Under the pieces are notes generated by a model. That model was not told the origin of the DNA. It saw nothing but the letters and a program-made list of their open reading frames with translations, and searched no databases. Source: Aminobacter aganoensis (GTDB lineage Bacteria > Pseudomonadota > Alphaproteobacteria > Rhizobiales > Rhizobiaceae). From it: a stretch of 64,000 nucleotides of DNA. The first letter of the stretch is position 1. The number at the start of each line of letters is the position of its first letter. The stretch lies in contig NZ_JACHOU010000002.1 of the NCBI RefSeq assembly GCF_014206975.1, forward strand, positions 640,644-704,643, written 5' to 3'. Position numbers and translations under genes: made by a program. Below, one piece after another: positions 9,211 to 18,466 of the stretch.

Positions 9211-9894
9211 AGCTTGCGCGGCAGTGTCGCCAACGAGAATGGCGCGATTGCGCAGCAAGAGCCCGGCCGCGGCCGCGCCAAGGCATGGGGCAACGATGTA
9301 GAGCCAGAGCTGCGACATCGCCGCTCCGCCGGCAAACAGGGCCGGTCCGAGCGAACGAGCCGGATTGACCGAGGCGCCCGAGACGACGATGCCGGCGAGA
9401 TGGATCGCCACCAGCGTCAGTCCGATCGCCAGGCCGGCAACCGGTCCCGAACCGGCCTGCGACGTGGCGTTCAGGATCACCGTGACGAACAGGAATGTTG
9501 CCACCAGTTCGAACAGGAAGGCCGAGACGACGGAATAGGCTGACCAGCCGTTCTGGGCAAAGCCGTTCGCCGCCACGTCAAAGCCGGAGACCTTGCCCTG
9601 CGCGATGACATAGAGCACGCCGGCGGCGACGATCGCGCCGAAGCACTGGGCAATGACGTAGCCGACAAGATCCCCCGAGCCGAGGCGCCCGGAGACCAGA
9701 AAGCCAAGGCTGACGGCGGGGTTGAGATGCGCGCCCGAAATCGGGCCGATGGAATAGGCCATCGCCACGACCGACAGGCCGAAGGCCAGCGCCACGCCAA
9801 GCAGCCCGACCTCCGAGCGCATGAACAGGATTGTCGCGCAGCCGAAGAAGACCAGCGCGAAGGTGCCGATGAATTCGCAGACGTATTTGTTCAC
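9205..9894 (-). CDS. aqpZ: Aquaporin (MIP family, AqpZ-like)
   Basis: 229 residues from a GTG start preceded by AGGGAG; a longer in-frame ATG at 9963 would add an atypical polar tail. Both MIP hallmark loops are present: SGAHLNPAVS and SVNPARSLGPAL. Six hydrophobic segments are evident, starting with CEFIGTFALVFFG. It should form a water or small-solute channel in the inner membrane. It lies about 120 bp downstream of the chaperonin gene of the monooxygenase operon in the same direction. A role in moving propane-derived alcohols or in osmotic balance is speculative. Confidence 0.9.
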   Translation of the reverse strand: MNKYVCEFIGTFALVFFGCATILFMRSEVGLLGVALAFGLSVVAMAYSIGPISGAHLNPAVSLGFLVSGRLGSGDLVGYVIAQCFGAIVAAGVLYVIAQGKVSGFDVAANGFAQNGWSAYSVVSAFLFELVATFLFVTVILNATSQAGSGPVAGLAIGLTLVAIHLAGIVVSGASVNPARSLGPALFAGGAAMSQLWLYIVAPCLGAAAAGLLLRNRAILVGDTAAQAA

Positions 9895-10012
9895 TTTCCA
9901 CTCCCTGGGGTTGATATGCCGGATCGGCCGTCTCTTCTGTTGGGGCGACCGATCCGGATCCATTCACGGCATGAGGACACGCGGCCTCATGATCGCTTGC
10001 TTTCGCTCGAGC

Positions 10013-11644
10013 CTAGGCCCGACCGAGCTTTTCAGCGCCGCCGCCCAGCGCCGGGCCGGCTGTCGGGTCTTCCTCCTCGGCAACGTCGCCGACGAGCGTT
10101 TCCGTCGTCAGGATGAGCACGGCGACCGACGCGGCGTTCTTGAGCGCGGTGTAGGTGACGCGGACCGGATCGATGATCCCGGCTTCGTACATGTTCTGGA
10201 ACTTGCCGAGCGCGGCGTTGTAGCCGTAGCCGCCATTGACCCGCGACACCTCGGCCACGACAGCTTCCGGATCGCCGCCGGCATTGGCGACGATGCGCCA
10301 AAGCGGCCGCGTCAGCACCGACTTGACCAGGCGCACGCCCTCGGCGACATCGCCGTCGACCGCCGCGAGCACCTCGTCGAGCACCGGCGCGATCTGCGTG
10401 AGTGCAGAGCCGCCGCCCGCCACGACGCCCTCTTCGGAGGCCGCTCGCACGGCGTGCAGGGAATCCTCGATGAGCTGGATGGTCCGCTTCTGCTCGACCG
10501 GGGTTACGCCGCCGGCATAGAGCACGGCCGTGCCGCCGGAGAGCTTTGCCAGACGTTCGCGCAGCTTGTCCTGCTCGATGTTCGGCGGAGCCGCCTCGTA
10601 TTGGCGCTGCACCTGGGCGCGTCGCGCCGCGATGGCGGCGATGTCGCCGCCGCCGCGGATGACCGAGGTGTAGGTTGCGCTGGTCTTGACCCGCTCGGCC
10701 GTACCGAGATCTTCGGCGGTGATGTCTTCGAGACGCCCCCCAAGATCGCGCGCCAGCACCTTGCCGCCGGTCAGGATCGCGAGATCCTCCAGCATCGCCT
10801 TGCGCCAGTGACCGTATTCCGGCGGATGGACGACGAGATACTTGCCCGGCCCGTTCTTGCCGAGCAGCGTGACCACCACCTCCGGCGACACTTCTTCCGC
10901 CACGATCAGCAGCGGGCGGCCGTCCTCGTCGGCGATGCGACGAACCGCATCCAGCGCCGCCGGATCCTTGATCTTGAGATCGGTCATCAGGATGTATGGC
11001 CGGTCGAGCACCGCCTCCATCCTCTCCTGGTCGGTGACCATGTGGTGGGAAAGATAGCCGCGGTCGAAAGACATGCCTTCGACCACATCGAGGGTGGTCT
11101 CCGTCGTCACGCTGAAGTCGGTGGTAATGACGCCTTCAGCGCCCACCCGCTCATAGGCCTCCGCGACCAGCGCGCCGAGCCTGGGGTCGGTGGCAGCGAT
11201 GTTGGCGACCGCCGCCAGGTTGCCGTTGGACCTGGCCGGCTTGGCCGAAGCCTTCAGCGCGTCGACGACCCTGGTCACGGCAAGATCGATGCCCTTGCAC
11301 AGGTCGACGGACTTCGCACCGCGCTCATTGGCCTCGACGCCCTTCTGGATCAGCGCATTGGCGAGTACGATCGCGGTCGTGGTGCCATCGCCGGCGACTT
11401 CGTTGGTCTGCATGGAAACCTCGCGCACCACCTGTGCGCCCATGTTCTCGAAACGATCGTGGAGTTCGATCTCCGACGCGATGCTGACGCCGTCGCGGGT
11501 GACCATCGGCGTGCCGATCGGCCTGTCGATCATCGCGTTCATGCCTTTCGGTCCGAGCGTCGGCTCGACAGCGGCAGCGAGTTGGAACACGCCGCGTGCA
11601 AGCGCACGCCGGGCATGGGAATTGTGGATCATAACTTTAGGCAT
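10013..11644 (-). CDS. mimG: GroEL-like chaperonin of the propane monooxygenase cluster (MimG/PrmG type)
   Basis: 543 residues. Clear group I chaperonin motifs are seen: LGPKGMNAMIDRP, GDGTTTAIVLANAL (ATP site) and GVVAGGGSAL. It is clearly diverged from the two housekeeping-type GroELs elsewhere in the window and has no cognate groES beside it. Chaperonins of this clade are encoded in bacterial propane/MimABCD clusters and are reported to be needed for productive folding of the hydroxylase. The start is at 11644, with AAGGAGGA spaced ideally. It is the last clear member of the monooxygenase operon, before the aquaporin. Confidence 0.9.
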   Translation of the reverse strand: MPKVMIHNSHARRALARGVFQLAAAVEPTLGPKGMNAMIDRPIGTPMVTRDGVSIASEIELHDRFENMGAQVVREVSMQTNEVAGDGTTTAIVLANALIQKGVEANERGAKSVDLCKGIDLAVTRVVDALKASAKPARSNGNLAAVANIAATDPRLGALVAEAYERVGAEGVITTDFSVTTETTLDVVEGMSFDRGYLSHHMVTDQERMEAVLDRPYILMTDLKIKDPAALDAVRRIADEDGRPLLIVAEEVSPEVVVTLLGKNGPGKYLVVHPPEYGHWRKAMLEDLAILTGGKVLARDLGGRLEDITAEDLGTAERVKTSATYTSVIRGGGDIAAIAARRAQVQRQYEAAPPNIEQDKLRERLAKLSGGTAVLYAGGVTPVEQKRTIQLIEDSLHAVRAASEEGVVAGGGSALTQIAPVLDEVLAAVDGDVAEGVRLVKSVLTRPLWRIVANAGGDPEAVVAEVSRVNGGYGYNAALGKFQNMYEAGIIDPVRVTYTALKNAASVAVLILTTETLVGDVAEEEDPTAGPALGGGAEKLGRA

Positions 11645-11709
11645 GACTCCTCCTTCCGCCTTACGGGCGGTTTGTTGATTAGGGGCCTCGTGCGAGGGAG
11701 GCCGTTGTC

Positions 11710-12519
11710 TCAGGTCAGTGGCGCTTGGGTTGGCCGTGCCTTGTCCGGAACCCGATCCAGGATGAAATCGACAAGGGTAGGTTCCCCGTCGACGACATCC
11801 GCTTCCTTGTATCGCGTGTGCTTGAGCCCCCGGCACAAGGCGCCGTTGAACTCCATGTTGATACGAACCCCGCGCAATTCCGCGAGATAGGCGCCCAGTG
11901 CCGAGTTCGGGATGCCAGCGCCCTCAGATGTTACGAAGACCGGGTCCTCGGGCCGCCGCCCGGGAAAACGCTCGAGCAGCGCTGCGCGGTATCGCGGCAT
12001 TTGCTTCGCCGCCTCGCCCGGCTCGAACCGGACGACATCGAGCGCCGCCAGGTCCATGCCGAGGATTTCCCGATCCGTCAGGCCATGCCGCCGCAGGCCG
12101 CACAGCACCGCCTCCTGGCGCCGCTTGAAGGCCTTCACCCTGAAGGTCTCGCGCAGGCTTTCGAGATCCTGGTCGCCGGAAAGCTCGCCAAAGATCTGGC
12201 CAAACGTCTTGCCGGCCTCGATGCCGCGATTGACCTCTTTGGCGAACATGTGGTCGTGCAGCCAGACGCGATAGGCCGGCGACCACGAGAGCCCGTCGAG
12301 CGCCTTGCGGATGCCGTCGAGCATGAGATAGGCGAAGTTGGGCGAGCACCAGTAGGTCGGCAGGCGGAAATCGACCTCCACGCTGCCGTCACCCCTGACT
12401 TCGGCCCGCTCGACGAACCCCATCTCGGTGACGGGTTCGTCGAGTTCAGGATCGTTCACCTGTGCGAGAAGCCGCCGGAGTTCTTCCTCGCGGCTGATCG
12501 AAACGCCGGCGGTTCCCAT
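11710..12519 (-). CDS. DUF59/MIP18-type protein of the monooxygenase cluster
   Basis: 269 residues. The N-terminal 100 residues are a DUF59 (metal-sulfur assembly) domain with VNDPELDEPVTEMGFV and the conserved cysteine in YWCSPN. The C-terminal part is family-specific and unassigned. Homologues sit between the amidohydrolase and GroEL genes in propane monooxygenase operons, which suggests a role in metal loading or maturation of the diiron enzyme or its Fe-S reductase (inference). It follows the amidohydrolase by 5 bp. Confidence 0.85.
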   Translation of the reverse strand: MGTAGVSISREEELRRLLAQVNDPELDEPVTEMGFVERAEVRGDGSVEVDFRLPTYWCSPNFAYLMLDGIRKALDGLSWSPAYRVWLHDHMFAKEVNRGIEAGKTFGQIFGELSGDQDLESLRETFRVKAFKRRQEAVLCGLRRHGLTDREILGMDLAALDVVRFEPGEAAKQMPRYRAALLERFPGRRPEDPVFVTSEGAGIPNSALGAYLAELRGVRINMEFNGALCRGLKHTRYKEADVVDGEPTLVDFILDRVPDKARPTQAPLT

Positions 12520-12524
12520 GGCCC

Positions 12525-13547
12525 CTACTCCGCCGCGATGCTGAACGGAGACCGGGCGAAGGCCGCCTTCTTGGCCTCGATGTCGATGTCGTAAAGCCGG
12601 GCCGCGTTCAGGCCTAGGATCTTCTCCTTGATCTCGGGCGTAAGGTCGACGCCCCGTTCCTGCTTGATGTCCTCCGGCAGCTCGAAGGCCCAGAACTTCT
12701 CGACCAGCCAGCGCGGCGTCCAGATCGCGTAGTCCGAGCCGAACAGGATCTTTTCCGGGCCGGCCCAGAACAGCAGTTCGGAGATGACCTCGGCGAAATA
12801 GCGCGGGCGCGAGTGGATGAAGGGCAACGCAACGGCCAGGCCGCCATAGACGTTGGTTTCCTGCACGGCGATCCAGCAGAAATCATCGAGGCGCGGCAGG
12901 CCGCAATGCTCGACGATCCAGTTCAGGTTCTGGAAATCGGTCGCCGCGTAGTCGACGTCATGGACGTCGAACGCATCCTTGTTGAGCGGGATGATCGTCG
13001 GTCCCTTGTGGACGTGGACGTTCTTGATGCCGAGCTTCTCGCAGAGCTCGAAGCACCTGTAGGCTGCGGGGTCGTTGAGCCGCCATCCCTTGGAGGCACC
13101 GTTCCATTCGGCCGTGTACATCTTCACGCCCTTGATGTCGTAGGTCTCCTTCATGAAGTGGATGTATTCGAGCGCCTTTTGGCCATCGCGCGGGTCGAAG
13201 GAGCCGTTGACGATGAAGCGCTCGGGATAGCGCTTGGCCATTTCCGAATTGCGCTCGACGGTGTTGAAGCCGTTCTTGTAGAAGTCCTTGAGATAGGTCG
13301 ACTGCACGATGGCGACGTCGTCCGGGCCGTCGATGAACAGGTCGCGGTAGAGATCGTCGGCGCTGTACTTCTCGAACTTGCTCTTCTCCCACAGCTGTTC
13401 CCTAGGGCTGAGTGCCGTATGGTAGGCGTAGAAGCACTCGACGAACTGCTTGCCGTGGATGTTGCGCTGGTTTTCCGGGCTGCCGTCCCAGAAATGGGTG
13501 TGCCCGTCGACGACGAAGATTTCCTTGCCTTCCGGTGTAATGAACAT
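12525..13547 (-). CDS. Amidohydrolase-family protein of the monooxygenase cluster
   Basis: 340 residues of the amidohydrolase-2 (TIM-barrel) family. The N-terminal metal motif is VDGHTHFWDG. Later barrel residues include NVHVHKGP, VEHCG and LFGSDYAIWTP with the metal-binding aspartate. Related proteins are constant partners of MimABCD/PrmABCD operons, but their substrate has not been established to my knowledge. The start has GGAGGCAGCA upstream. Confidence 0.87.
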   Translation of the reverse strand: MFITPEGKEIFVVDGHTHFWDGSPENQRNIHGKQFVECFYAYHTALSPREQLWEKSKFEKYSADDLYRDLFIDGPDDVAIVQSTYLKDFYKNGFNTVERNSEMAKRYPERFIVNGSFDPRDGQKALEYIHFMKETYDIKGVKMYTAEWNGASKGWRLNDPAAYRCFELCEKLGIKNVHVHKGPTIIPLNKDAFDVHDVDYAATDFQNLNWIVEHCGLPRLDDFCWIAVQETNVYGGLAVALPFIHSRPRYFAEVISELLFWAGPEKILFGSDYAIWTPRWLVEKFWAFELPEDIKQERGVDLTPEIKEKILGLNAARLYDIDIEAKKAAFARSPFSIAAE

Positions 13548-13620
13548 TGCTGCCTCCGCAATAGTCGCGTTGATCGGGCCGGCGCGCCAATCACTGGCGC
13601 GCCGGGTCTGCCGCGTTGCC

Positions 13621-13989
13621 TCAGATGTATTCGAAGACCTCGTCCATATCGCCGAACAGGATGACCTCGTTGTCGTCGATGCGGACCATCCGGCCGTAGT
13701 GGGTGGAGGTGTTGACCTCGAAGATCTCGGCCGTCATCTCGCGGCCGAGATACTCGCCGATTTCGTCCATCTTGAAGATCAGCTTGCCGTTGCCGTCGAT
13801 GCGGATCATCGCCGGCTGGTAGGTGACCGTGACCCCGGGCTTCTTGCCCATGAACTCGGCAATCGCCCGCGCTTCGACGGAGTCGTTCATGGTGACCCCG
13901 CACTGGTGCGAGATCGTCTGCTCGAAGGTGATGTCCTTCATCGACTTGAAGATGTTGGACTGTGAAGCGTCGCGTGCTGCAGTTGACAT
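13621..13989 (-). CDS. mimD: Monooxygenase coupling/effector protein (MmoB/DmpM family)
   Basis: 122 residues. The small cofactor-free regulatory protein of soluble diiron monooxygenases is recognised by VTMNDSVEARAIAEFM, then MIRIDGNGKLIF and a beta-rich C-terminal half. It binds the hydroxylase and tunes oxygen activation. The start at 13989 follows AAGGAG; an in-frame start at 14064 would run into the beta-subunit gene. It is 16 bp downstream of the hydroxylase beta gene. Confidence 0.9.
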   Translation of the reverse strand: MSTAARDASQSNIFKSMKDITFEQTISHQCGVTMNDSVEARAIAEFMGKKPGVTVTYQPAMIRIDGNGKLIFKMDEIGEYLGREMTAEIFEVNTSTHYGRMVRIDDNEVILFGDMDEVFEYI

Positions 13990-14005
13990 GGCAATTGCTC
14001 CTTGT

Positions 14006-15064
14006 TCAGCGCTTGAGGCCGAGTTCGCCGAGGATCTGACCAATCCGTTCCTCGGACTGGGCACGAACGTCCGCGAAGGAAATCGGCTTGGAATGCGGCA
14101 TCGACCAGATCGGCTGAAGGCCGATGGCTGCCTTGTCGGCGAGCGCGCCGTGCTTCGTGACCCAGCCCTGGAAGAGCTTCCTGTTGGCTGCGCCGTGCTT
14201 TTCGTCGTTGGCCAGCAGGTAGATCAGGTCGATCGTGTTGGCGAGGTTGCGCTCGTAGTCGGCTTCAGCCGCCGAAACCACCGGCGGCGTGATGAAGTCG
14301 TGGTTGGCGGCAGCGGCCTGCATGAGGAAACCGGACCGGAAGAGTTCGCCGACCAACGGCTCGAAGATGATGTTGATGGCGAAGTACTGCTCGAGATAGT
14401 CGGGCGTTCCCATGATGGTTTCGATGGCTTCGCGCGTGCCCTGCCAGATGCCGTCCTCGAGCCAGTGCTTCTTGCCGAGCTCGTCATCCCAGCCCGCGAT
14501 GTCCATGCCGATCTCGGCAAGGTAGAGCGTGATGTCCTGGGCGAGGCGCAGCTTGTAGGACGAGTTGGTCAGCGTCGCATTGTTAATCATCTGGGTGTAG
14601 CCGTAACGCTGGGCCTGCATCAGCGACGTGCCGAGGCCGAACTCGGCATGCTTCCAGGCGCCGAGATGCGCCTGGAGTATCTTGACCCAGACCTTGTCGA
14701 AGGTCTTCGGCGCGCCGGCCCTGCGCGCGTTGGTGATGACGCTCTGCACCATCGTCTCGATCTTCGACTGGCGCTGGTAATGGGTGCGTTCCCATTCCTG
14801 GTCGGGCGCGCGGAAGGCATGCCAGTTGGAACTCTTGGCCGCCGTGTTGTCCTTGATGTAGGCGCCCTTTCCGTTGGAGAAGGAGATGATCCAGTCCTGG
14901 ATCAGGTAGCGTTCAGGGTCGGGTTGAACGTCGACGGTGACGTCCTCGTAATGGGTGGCGCGCTGGCCCTTGGGGTCGAAGTACCGGTACTTGCGGCTGT
15001 CGGAATCGGCGAATATCGCCGCACCCGCGGCTCCCGATCCGACTGAACTCGAAGTTGCTGGCAT
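14006..15064 (-). CDS. mimC: Propane monooxygenase hydroxylase, small (beta) subunit
   Basis: 352 residues, typical of beta subunits of group 5 soluble diiron monooxygenases. It has the ferritin-like fold but lacks a full diiron ligand set, as expected. Family-like stretches are AHLGAWKHAEFGLG and IIFEPLVGELFRSGF. It pairs with the alpha subunit to form the (alpha-beta)2 hydroxylase. It lies 46 bp after the reductase gene and 16 bp before the coupling protein. Confidence 0.92.
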   Translation of the reverse strand: MPATSSSVGSGAAGAAIFADSDSRKYRYFDPKGQRATHYEDVTVDVQPDPERYLIQDWIISFSNGKGAYIKDNTAAKSSNWHAFRAPDQEWERTHYQRQSKIETMVQSVITNARRAGAPKTFDKVWVKILQAHLGAWKHAEFGLGTSLMQAQRYGYTQMINNATLTNSSYKLRLAQDITLYLAEIGMDIAGWDDELGKKHWLEDGIWQGTREAIETIMGTPDYLEQYFAINIIFEPLVGELFRSGFLMQAAAANHDFITPPVVSAAEADYERNLANTIDLIYLLANDEKHGAANRKLFQGWVTKHGALADKAAIGLQPIWSMPHSKPISFADVRAQSEERIGQILGELGLKR

Positions 15065-15110
15065 GGTCTCACTCCCTTGTTGCAGTTGCTCTGGTATGTC
15101 CGGTTCCGGC

Positions 15111-16169
15111 TCAGTGAGCCGCTGTGCCGCCGGACGATGTGGTGAACTTGTCGAAGAAGATGCGCTCCAGTTCGAAGCCGTTCATGAACAGCACCGGCTG
15201 CAGCGCATCGATCATCGGCGGCGGGCCGCAGGCGTAGACGTCGCCCTGCCCGTCGACCGCGAGTTGCTTGAGCTTGGCGTCGACGCTCTCATGCACGAAG
15301 CCACGCTCGCCATCCCAGGCCTCACCGTTGACGTGCGAGAGAACCGGGATGAAGTTGACGTCCGCATGCTGGCCGACGAGTTCGGCGATCCTGTCGAGAT
15401 AGAACAGGTCGTCGGGCGTACGGGCGCCATAGAAGAAGTAGACCGGTCGCTTTTCGCCGCTCTTGAGGTGATCGTTGAGGATCGACCAGACCGGCGACAT
15501 GCCGGAGCCGGCGCCGACCAGCACTAGCGGCCCTTCTCGCTCCTCGCGGCGAAAGCAGGTTCCATAGGGTCCGACGACGGTGACATCGGCTCCGACCTTG
15601 ATGCCTCCGGAATCGAGCTCTCCGGAGAACTTTCCTTCGGGATATTTCTTGATGATGAAGGAGAGTTTTTGGGTTTGGTCCGGCGTATTTGCCATGGAGA
15701 ACGAGCGCGTAATCGTCTCCCCTTTTTCCGTGGTGACCGTGATGTCGACATATTGCCCCGCCCAGAACTTTATCGGGGAGCCGAGTTCGATCTCGATGCC
15801 GCGAATGTCGTGGGTCAGGCGCTCGACGTGAGCGATCCGGCCTTTGAATGTCTTCACGGCAATCGATTTCGCCAGAACCTCCTCGTCATAGTTGAGAAGT
15901 TCGACTTCCATGTCGGAGTAGGCGATCGCCCGGCACAGCAGGATGTGACCGGTGTCCTTCTCCATGTCGTTCAGCGCGAAGGTCGAGTATTTGAGCATGT
16001 CGACTTCGCCGTCGAGCAGCACGCATTTGCAGGCCGAGCACTGCCCTTCCTTGCAGCCATGCGGCAGCGCGATGCCCTGGCGAAACGCCGCGTTCAGCAC
16101 CGTCTCCCCGTTCTCGACCTCGAATTCGACGCCGACGGGCTCCAGGCGCACTGTGTGAGCGTCACTCAT
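15111..16169 (-). CDS. mimB: Propane monooxygenase NADH reductase (2Fe-2S/FAD)
   Basis: 352 residues. The N-terminal plant-type ferredoxin domain has C39-x4-C44-x2-C47-x31-C79. The FAD site is RSFSMAN and the NAD site starts at GAGSGMSP; the C-terminal CGPPPMID motif closes the ferredoxin-NADP reductase fold. It passes electrons from NADH to the diiron hydroxylase. The start at 16169 shares its A with the stop codon of the preceding tiny ORF (TAATG), indicating coupled translation. Longer in-frame starts up to 16544 would overlap the alpha subunit and are rejected. Confidence 0.93.
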   Translation of the reverse strand: MSDAHTVRLEPVGVEFEVENGETVLNAAFRQGIALPHGCKEGQCSACKCVLLDGEVDMLKYSTFALNDMEKDTGHILLCRAIAYSDMEVELLNYDEEVLAKSIAVKTFKGRIAHVERLTHDIRGIEIELGSPIKFWAGQYVDITVTTEKGETITRSFSMANTPDQTQKLSFIIKKYPEGKFSGELDSGGIKVGADVTVVGPYGTCFRREEREGPLVLVGAGSGMSPVWSILNDHLKSGEKRPVYFFYGARTPDDLFYLDRIAELVGQHADVNFIPVLSHVNGEAWDGERGFVHESVDAKLKQLAVDGQGDVYACGPPPMIDALQPVLFMNGFELERIFFDKFTTSSGGTAAH

Positions 16170-16360
16170 TAAATTAGCCTCCCGATAGCGAGTATCTTCA
16201 CTGGTGCTCTTGGCTTCTGACCGAGCGAGCCCTTGTAGCCAGCCGTCACCTTTCTCCAGTCGTCGGCAGGCGGATGGGCCCCTGTGACGGTGAAGACGGT
16301 TGTGGCGATTGCAGCCCAGGCCGCGACGACGATGGGCAAGGCGAAGCGGGCTCGTGTCAT
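16169..16360 (-). CDS. Unassigned 63-residue ORF between monooxygenase alpha and reductase genes
   Basis: The ORF starts with MTRARFALPIVVAAWAAIA, a positively charged N-terminus and one hydrophobic segment (residues about 5-27) that could be a signal anchor. A basic polar tail follows, with DDWRKVTAGYKGSLG. It sits 51 bp after the alpha-subunit stop, and its own stop TAA overlaps the ATG of the reductase gene. GGTGG about 7 bases upstream is a weak ribosome site; TTG and GTG starts 9-12 bases earlier are alternatives. I do not recognise the family. It may be a small membrane tether or a leader that couples translation. Confidence 0.55.
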   Translation of the reverse strand: MTRARFALPIVVAAWAAIATTVFTVTGAHPPADDWRKVTAGYKGSLGQKPRAPVKILAIGRLI

Positions 16361-16411
16361 GTCGACCACCAAGCGGTGGGCGGGCCGGCGGTGAACCGGC
16401 CCGCCTGACCG

Positions 16412-18085
16412 TCAATTGAACGGCGAAATGGTGAAGCCGGCGCGATACTCGGCGAGGTGCTTTTCGCGATCGGCCGGCGACATTGCGCGGAGTGCGTTCA
16501 ACGGCGATCCGAGGGTGTGGCCACGCACGTCGTCGAGCGTCCACATCTCCTTGGCGTCGAAGCGCAGATGCGGCTGCGGGACGAGCGTCTTGCCATCGGA
16601 ACGAACGAAGTTCAGATCCTTGATCGCATCGGCCAGATCCCAGCCATCATAGAGCGTCTCCCACTCGCGCTTGCCGCTGAAGCGGCCCATCGCCGGCGTC
16701 GGCCGGCCCTGGTACTCGTCGGCGAAGGCCTCGACGGCGGTCCAGCGATCGAGCTCGTGGGCGAAGGTGTGCAGCTTGCCGTCGATCTCGTCGACCACCA
16801 TGTCCTCGCGGATGAGGCATGGTACGAGGCAGCTCCAGCAGCGGTGCGGATAGACGTAACCGACGTCTTCGTTGAAGGTGATGATCTTCTCGCCGCGATG
16901 GCTGAGCTTGTCGTACCACTTCCAGAAATCGCCGAACTGCGCGTACCAGCCGGGATACTTCTGCTCGAACCACTCGAAGTCCTTGTCGGTCTGGGCTTCG
17001 ATGCGCCAGAAGTTCACGGGCCAGCCGACGGCGAAGAACTGCGCGACCTTGTGGACGTAGAGCTTCTTGGTGATGCGGTTCCAAGCCTCGTGGACGTCAT
17101 CGTGATGGATCTTGATGCCGTATTTTTCCAGCGGCAGCATGTAGGTGCGGTAGTAGTCCTCGAAGATCCAGCGGTGCCACATCTCCGCATAGGACTCCTT
17201 GTCCTTGTCACGGTTGGTGGTGCCGTACTCGATGAAGGTGCCGATCGCCGCGTCGACGATGGCGTGGTTTTGCCAGAAGGCGTAACGCAGATCGCGTTCG
17301 AGCAGGAGATGGTTCTCCGGCTCCTTGAGCGCGGCCATCAGCAACGAGTGGCCATTGCCGATATGCCGGCTTTCGTCGGACTGAACCGACAGGAACACGG
17401 TCGGCAGCGCATAGTCGCCGTTGCGGGCAGCTTCCGAGGGCATCGCCACGAAGAGCGTGTTGGTGAAGGCGGTCTCGGCGACCACGGTCAGGTACATGCA
17501 GGCCGAGGTCATGGTGTCGCCGGTGATGAAACCTTCACCGAACTGACGGCCAATCGTCGTGGCATAACACTTGCCGAAGGCCTCTTCGGTGATGTCGAAG
17601 CCGGCCGGATCGATGTAGTTCTCCATGTACCATTTCTTCAGGTTCATCTGGATGGTCGAGTGACGGAACTCGTCGACCATCTGCATGGTGAAGCCGGTAC
17701 GCAGGTCTTCGCCGGGGGCGAGGCGCGCCACCATCGCCATGGAGCGGGCGGCCGAGATTTCCGGGAAGGGGATGATGGCCAGGAAAAGCTTCATCCACTC
17801 GACCCAGCGCGGCTCCACATTGCGGAACATGTCGCCGCGCAGTGCTGCGTCGAGCGCGCCGTAGACGCGGTTGTCCTTCTCCTCCTGCATCGGGAAGTAG
17901 GACCGCAAAACCTGCTTCATCGGATCGCGCGGTGCCTTGGCGATCTTGTAGTCGGTTGGAAACGTCATCGCTTCCTGGACGTAGGTCGGGTTCCAACCGA
18001 GGTCGGAAATCTTCTTGGTCGCCTCGCCGACGGAAATTCCGCGTTGCGAGGTAATCTTGTTGAGCGTCAAAGACGTCATAGCCAT
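16412..18085 (-). CDS. mimA: Propane monooxygenase hydroxylase, large (alpha) subunit
   Basis: 557 residues. All six diiron ligands can be placed: E109, E139, H142 (DEFRH), E204 (AETAF), E238 and H241 (SDESRH). This spacing matches the methane monooxygenase ligand set exactly with a constant offset of 5. Stretches such as RSYFPM, EEKDNRVYGA, IIPFPEISAARS and HRCWSCLVP are typical of the PrmA/MimA clade, which oxidises propane to 2-propanol and can act on acetone or phenol in some bacteria. Two ATGs, 18085 and 18079, are possible; GGAGG is better spaced for 18079. A sigma-54 promoter lies about 300 bp upstream. Confidence 0.95.
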   Translation of the reverse strand: MAMTSLTLNKITSQRGISVGEATKKISDLGWNPTYVQEAMTFPTDYKIAKAPRDPMKQVLRSYFPMQEEKDNRVYGALDAALRGDMFRNVEPRWVEWMKLFLAIIPFPEISAARSMAMVARLAPGEDLRTGFTMQMVDEFRHSTIQMNLKKWYMENYIDPAGFDITEEAFGKCYATTIGRQFGEGFITGDTMTSACMYLTVVAETAFTNTLFVAMPSEAARNGDYALPTVFLSVQSDESRHIGNGHSLLMAALKEPENHLLLERDLRYAFWQNHAIVDAAIGTFIEYGTTNRDKDKESYAEMWHRWIFEDYYRTYMLPLEKYGIKIHHDDVHEAWNRITKKLYVHKVAQFFAVGWPVNFWRIEAQTDKDFEWFEQKYPGWYAQFGDFWKWYDKLSHRGEKIITFNEDVGYVYPHRCWSCLVPCLIREDMVVDEIDGKLHTFAHELDRWTAVEAFADEYQGRPTPAMGRFSGKREWETLYDGWDLADAIKDLNFVRSDGKTLVPQPHLRFDAKEMWTLDDVRGHTLGSPLNALRAMSPADREKHLAEYRAGFTISPFN

Positions 18086-18380
18086 AAGCCTCCACTGGAT
18101 TGCGCCGTGGGCCTCATGGCCCAGGCAGGAAGCGGCACACACCACCGCCAATTGAAGTTCGAGCGACATGCCAAAGGGTGGCGCCGTCAGGCGCGGCCCC
18201 AGGCCAGCCGTTCAAGTGGATCACGGCAAAGGTGCGGGAAGAGCCTTCGGCTGCCCGTCGAAGCCGCCCGCAGTCGCGGGCACGCCATCGCACGGGGCTG
18301 GCCGAAACCTGTCTCCTCCATTCCTTCGTTCTTGTGGCACCGCTTCGATGCGCGGCGGGCTTCTTATGCGAAAGTACTAT

Positions 18381-18395
18381 GCAAGGGGTGTGCCA
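18381..18395 (-). promoter_or_regulatory. Sigma-54 promoter of the monooxygenase operon
   Basis: On the minus strand TGGCAC-N5-TTGC is a perfect -24/-12 element (GG at 18394-18393, GC at 18382-18381). It reads into the hydroxylase alpha gene. It fits the presence of two sigma-54 activator genes in the cluster. Confidence 0.88.
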
Positions 18396-18466
18396 ACTCG
18401 GGGAAACAGCCCCTGAACCGGCGAAACGCGGCTCGGCGGCAATCAAGAATGGAGCCTGCCAGCAAA

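Noticed and set aside
9821..11890. 689-codon plus-strand frame opposite the chaperonin
   Set aside because: Shadow of the GroEL-like gene with no recognisable domains.
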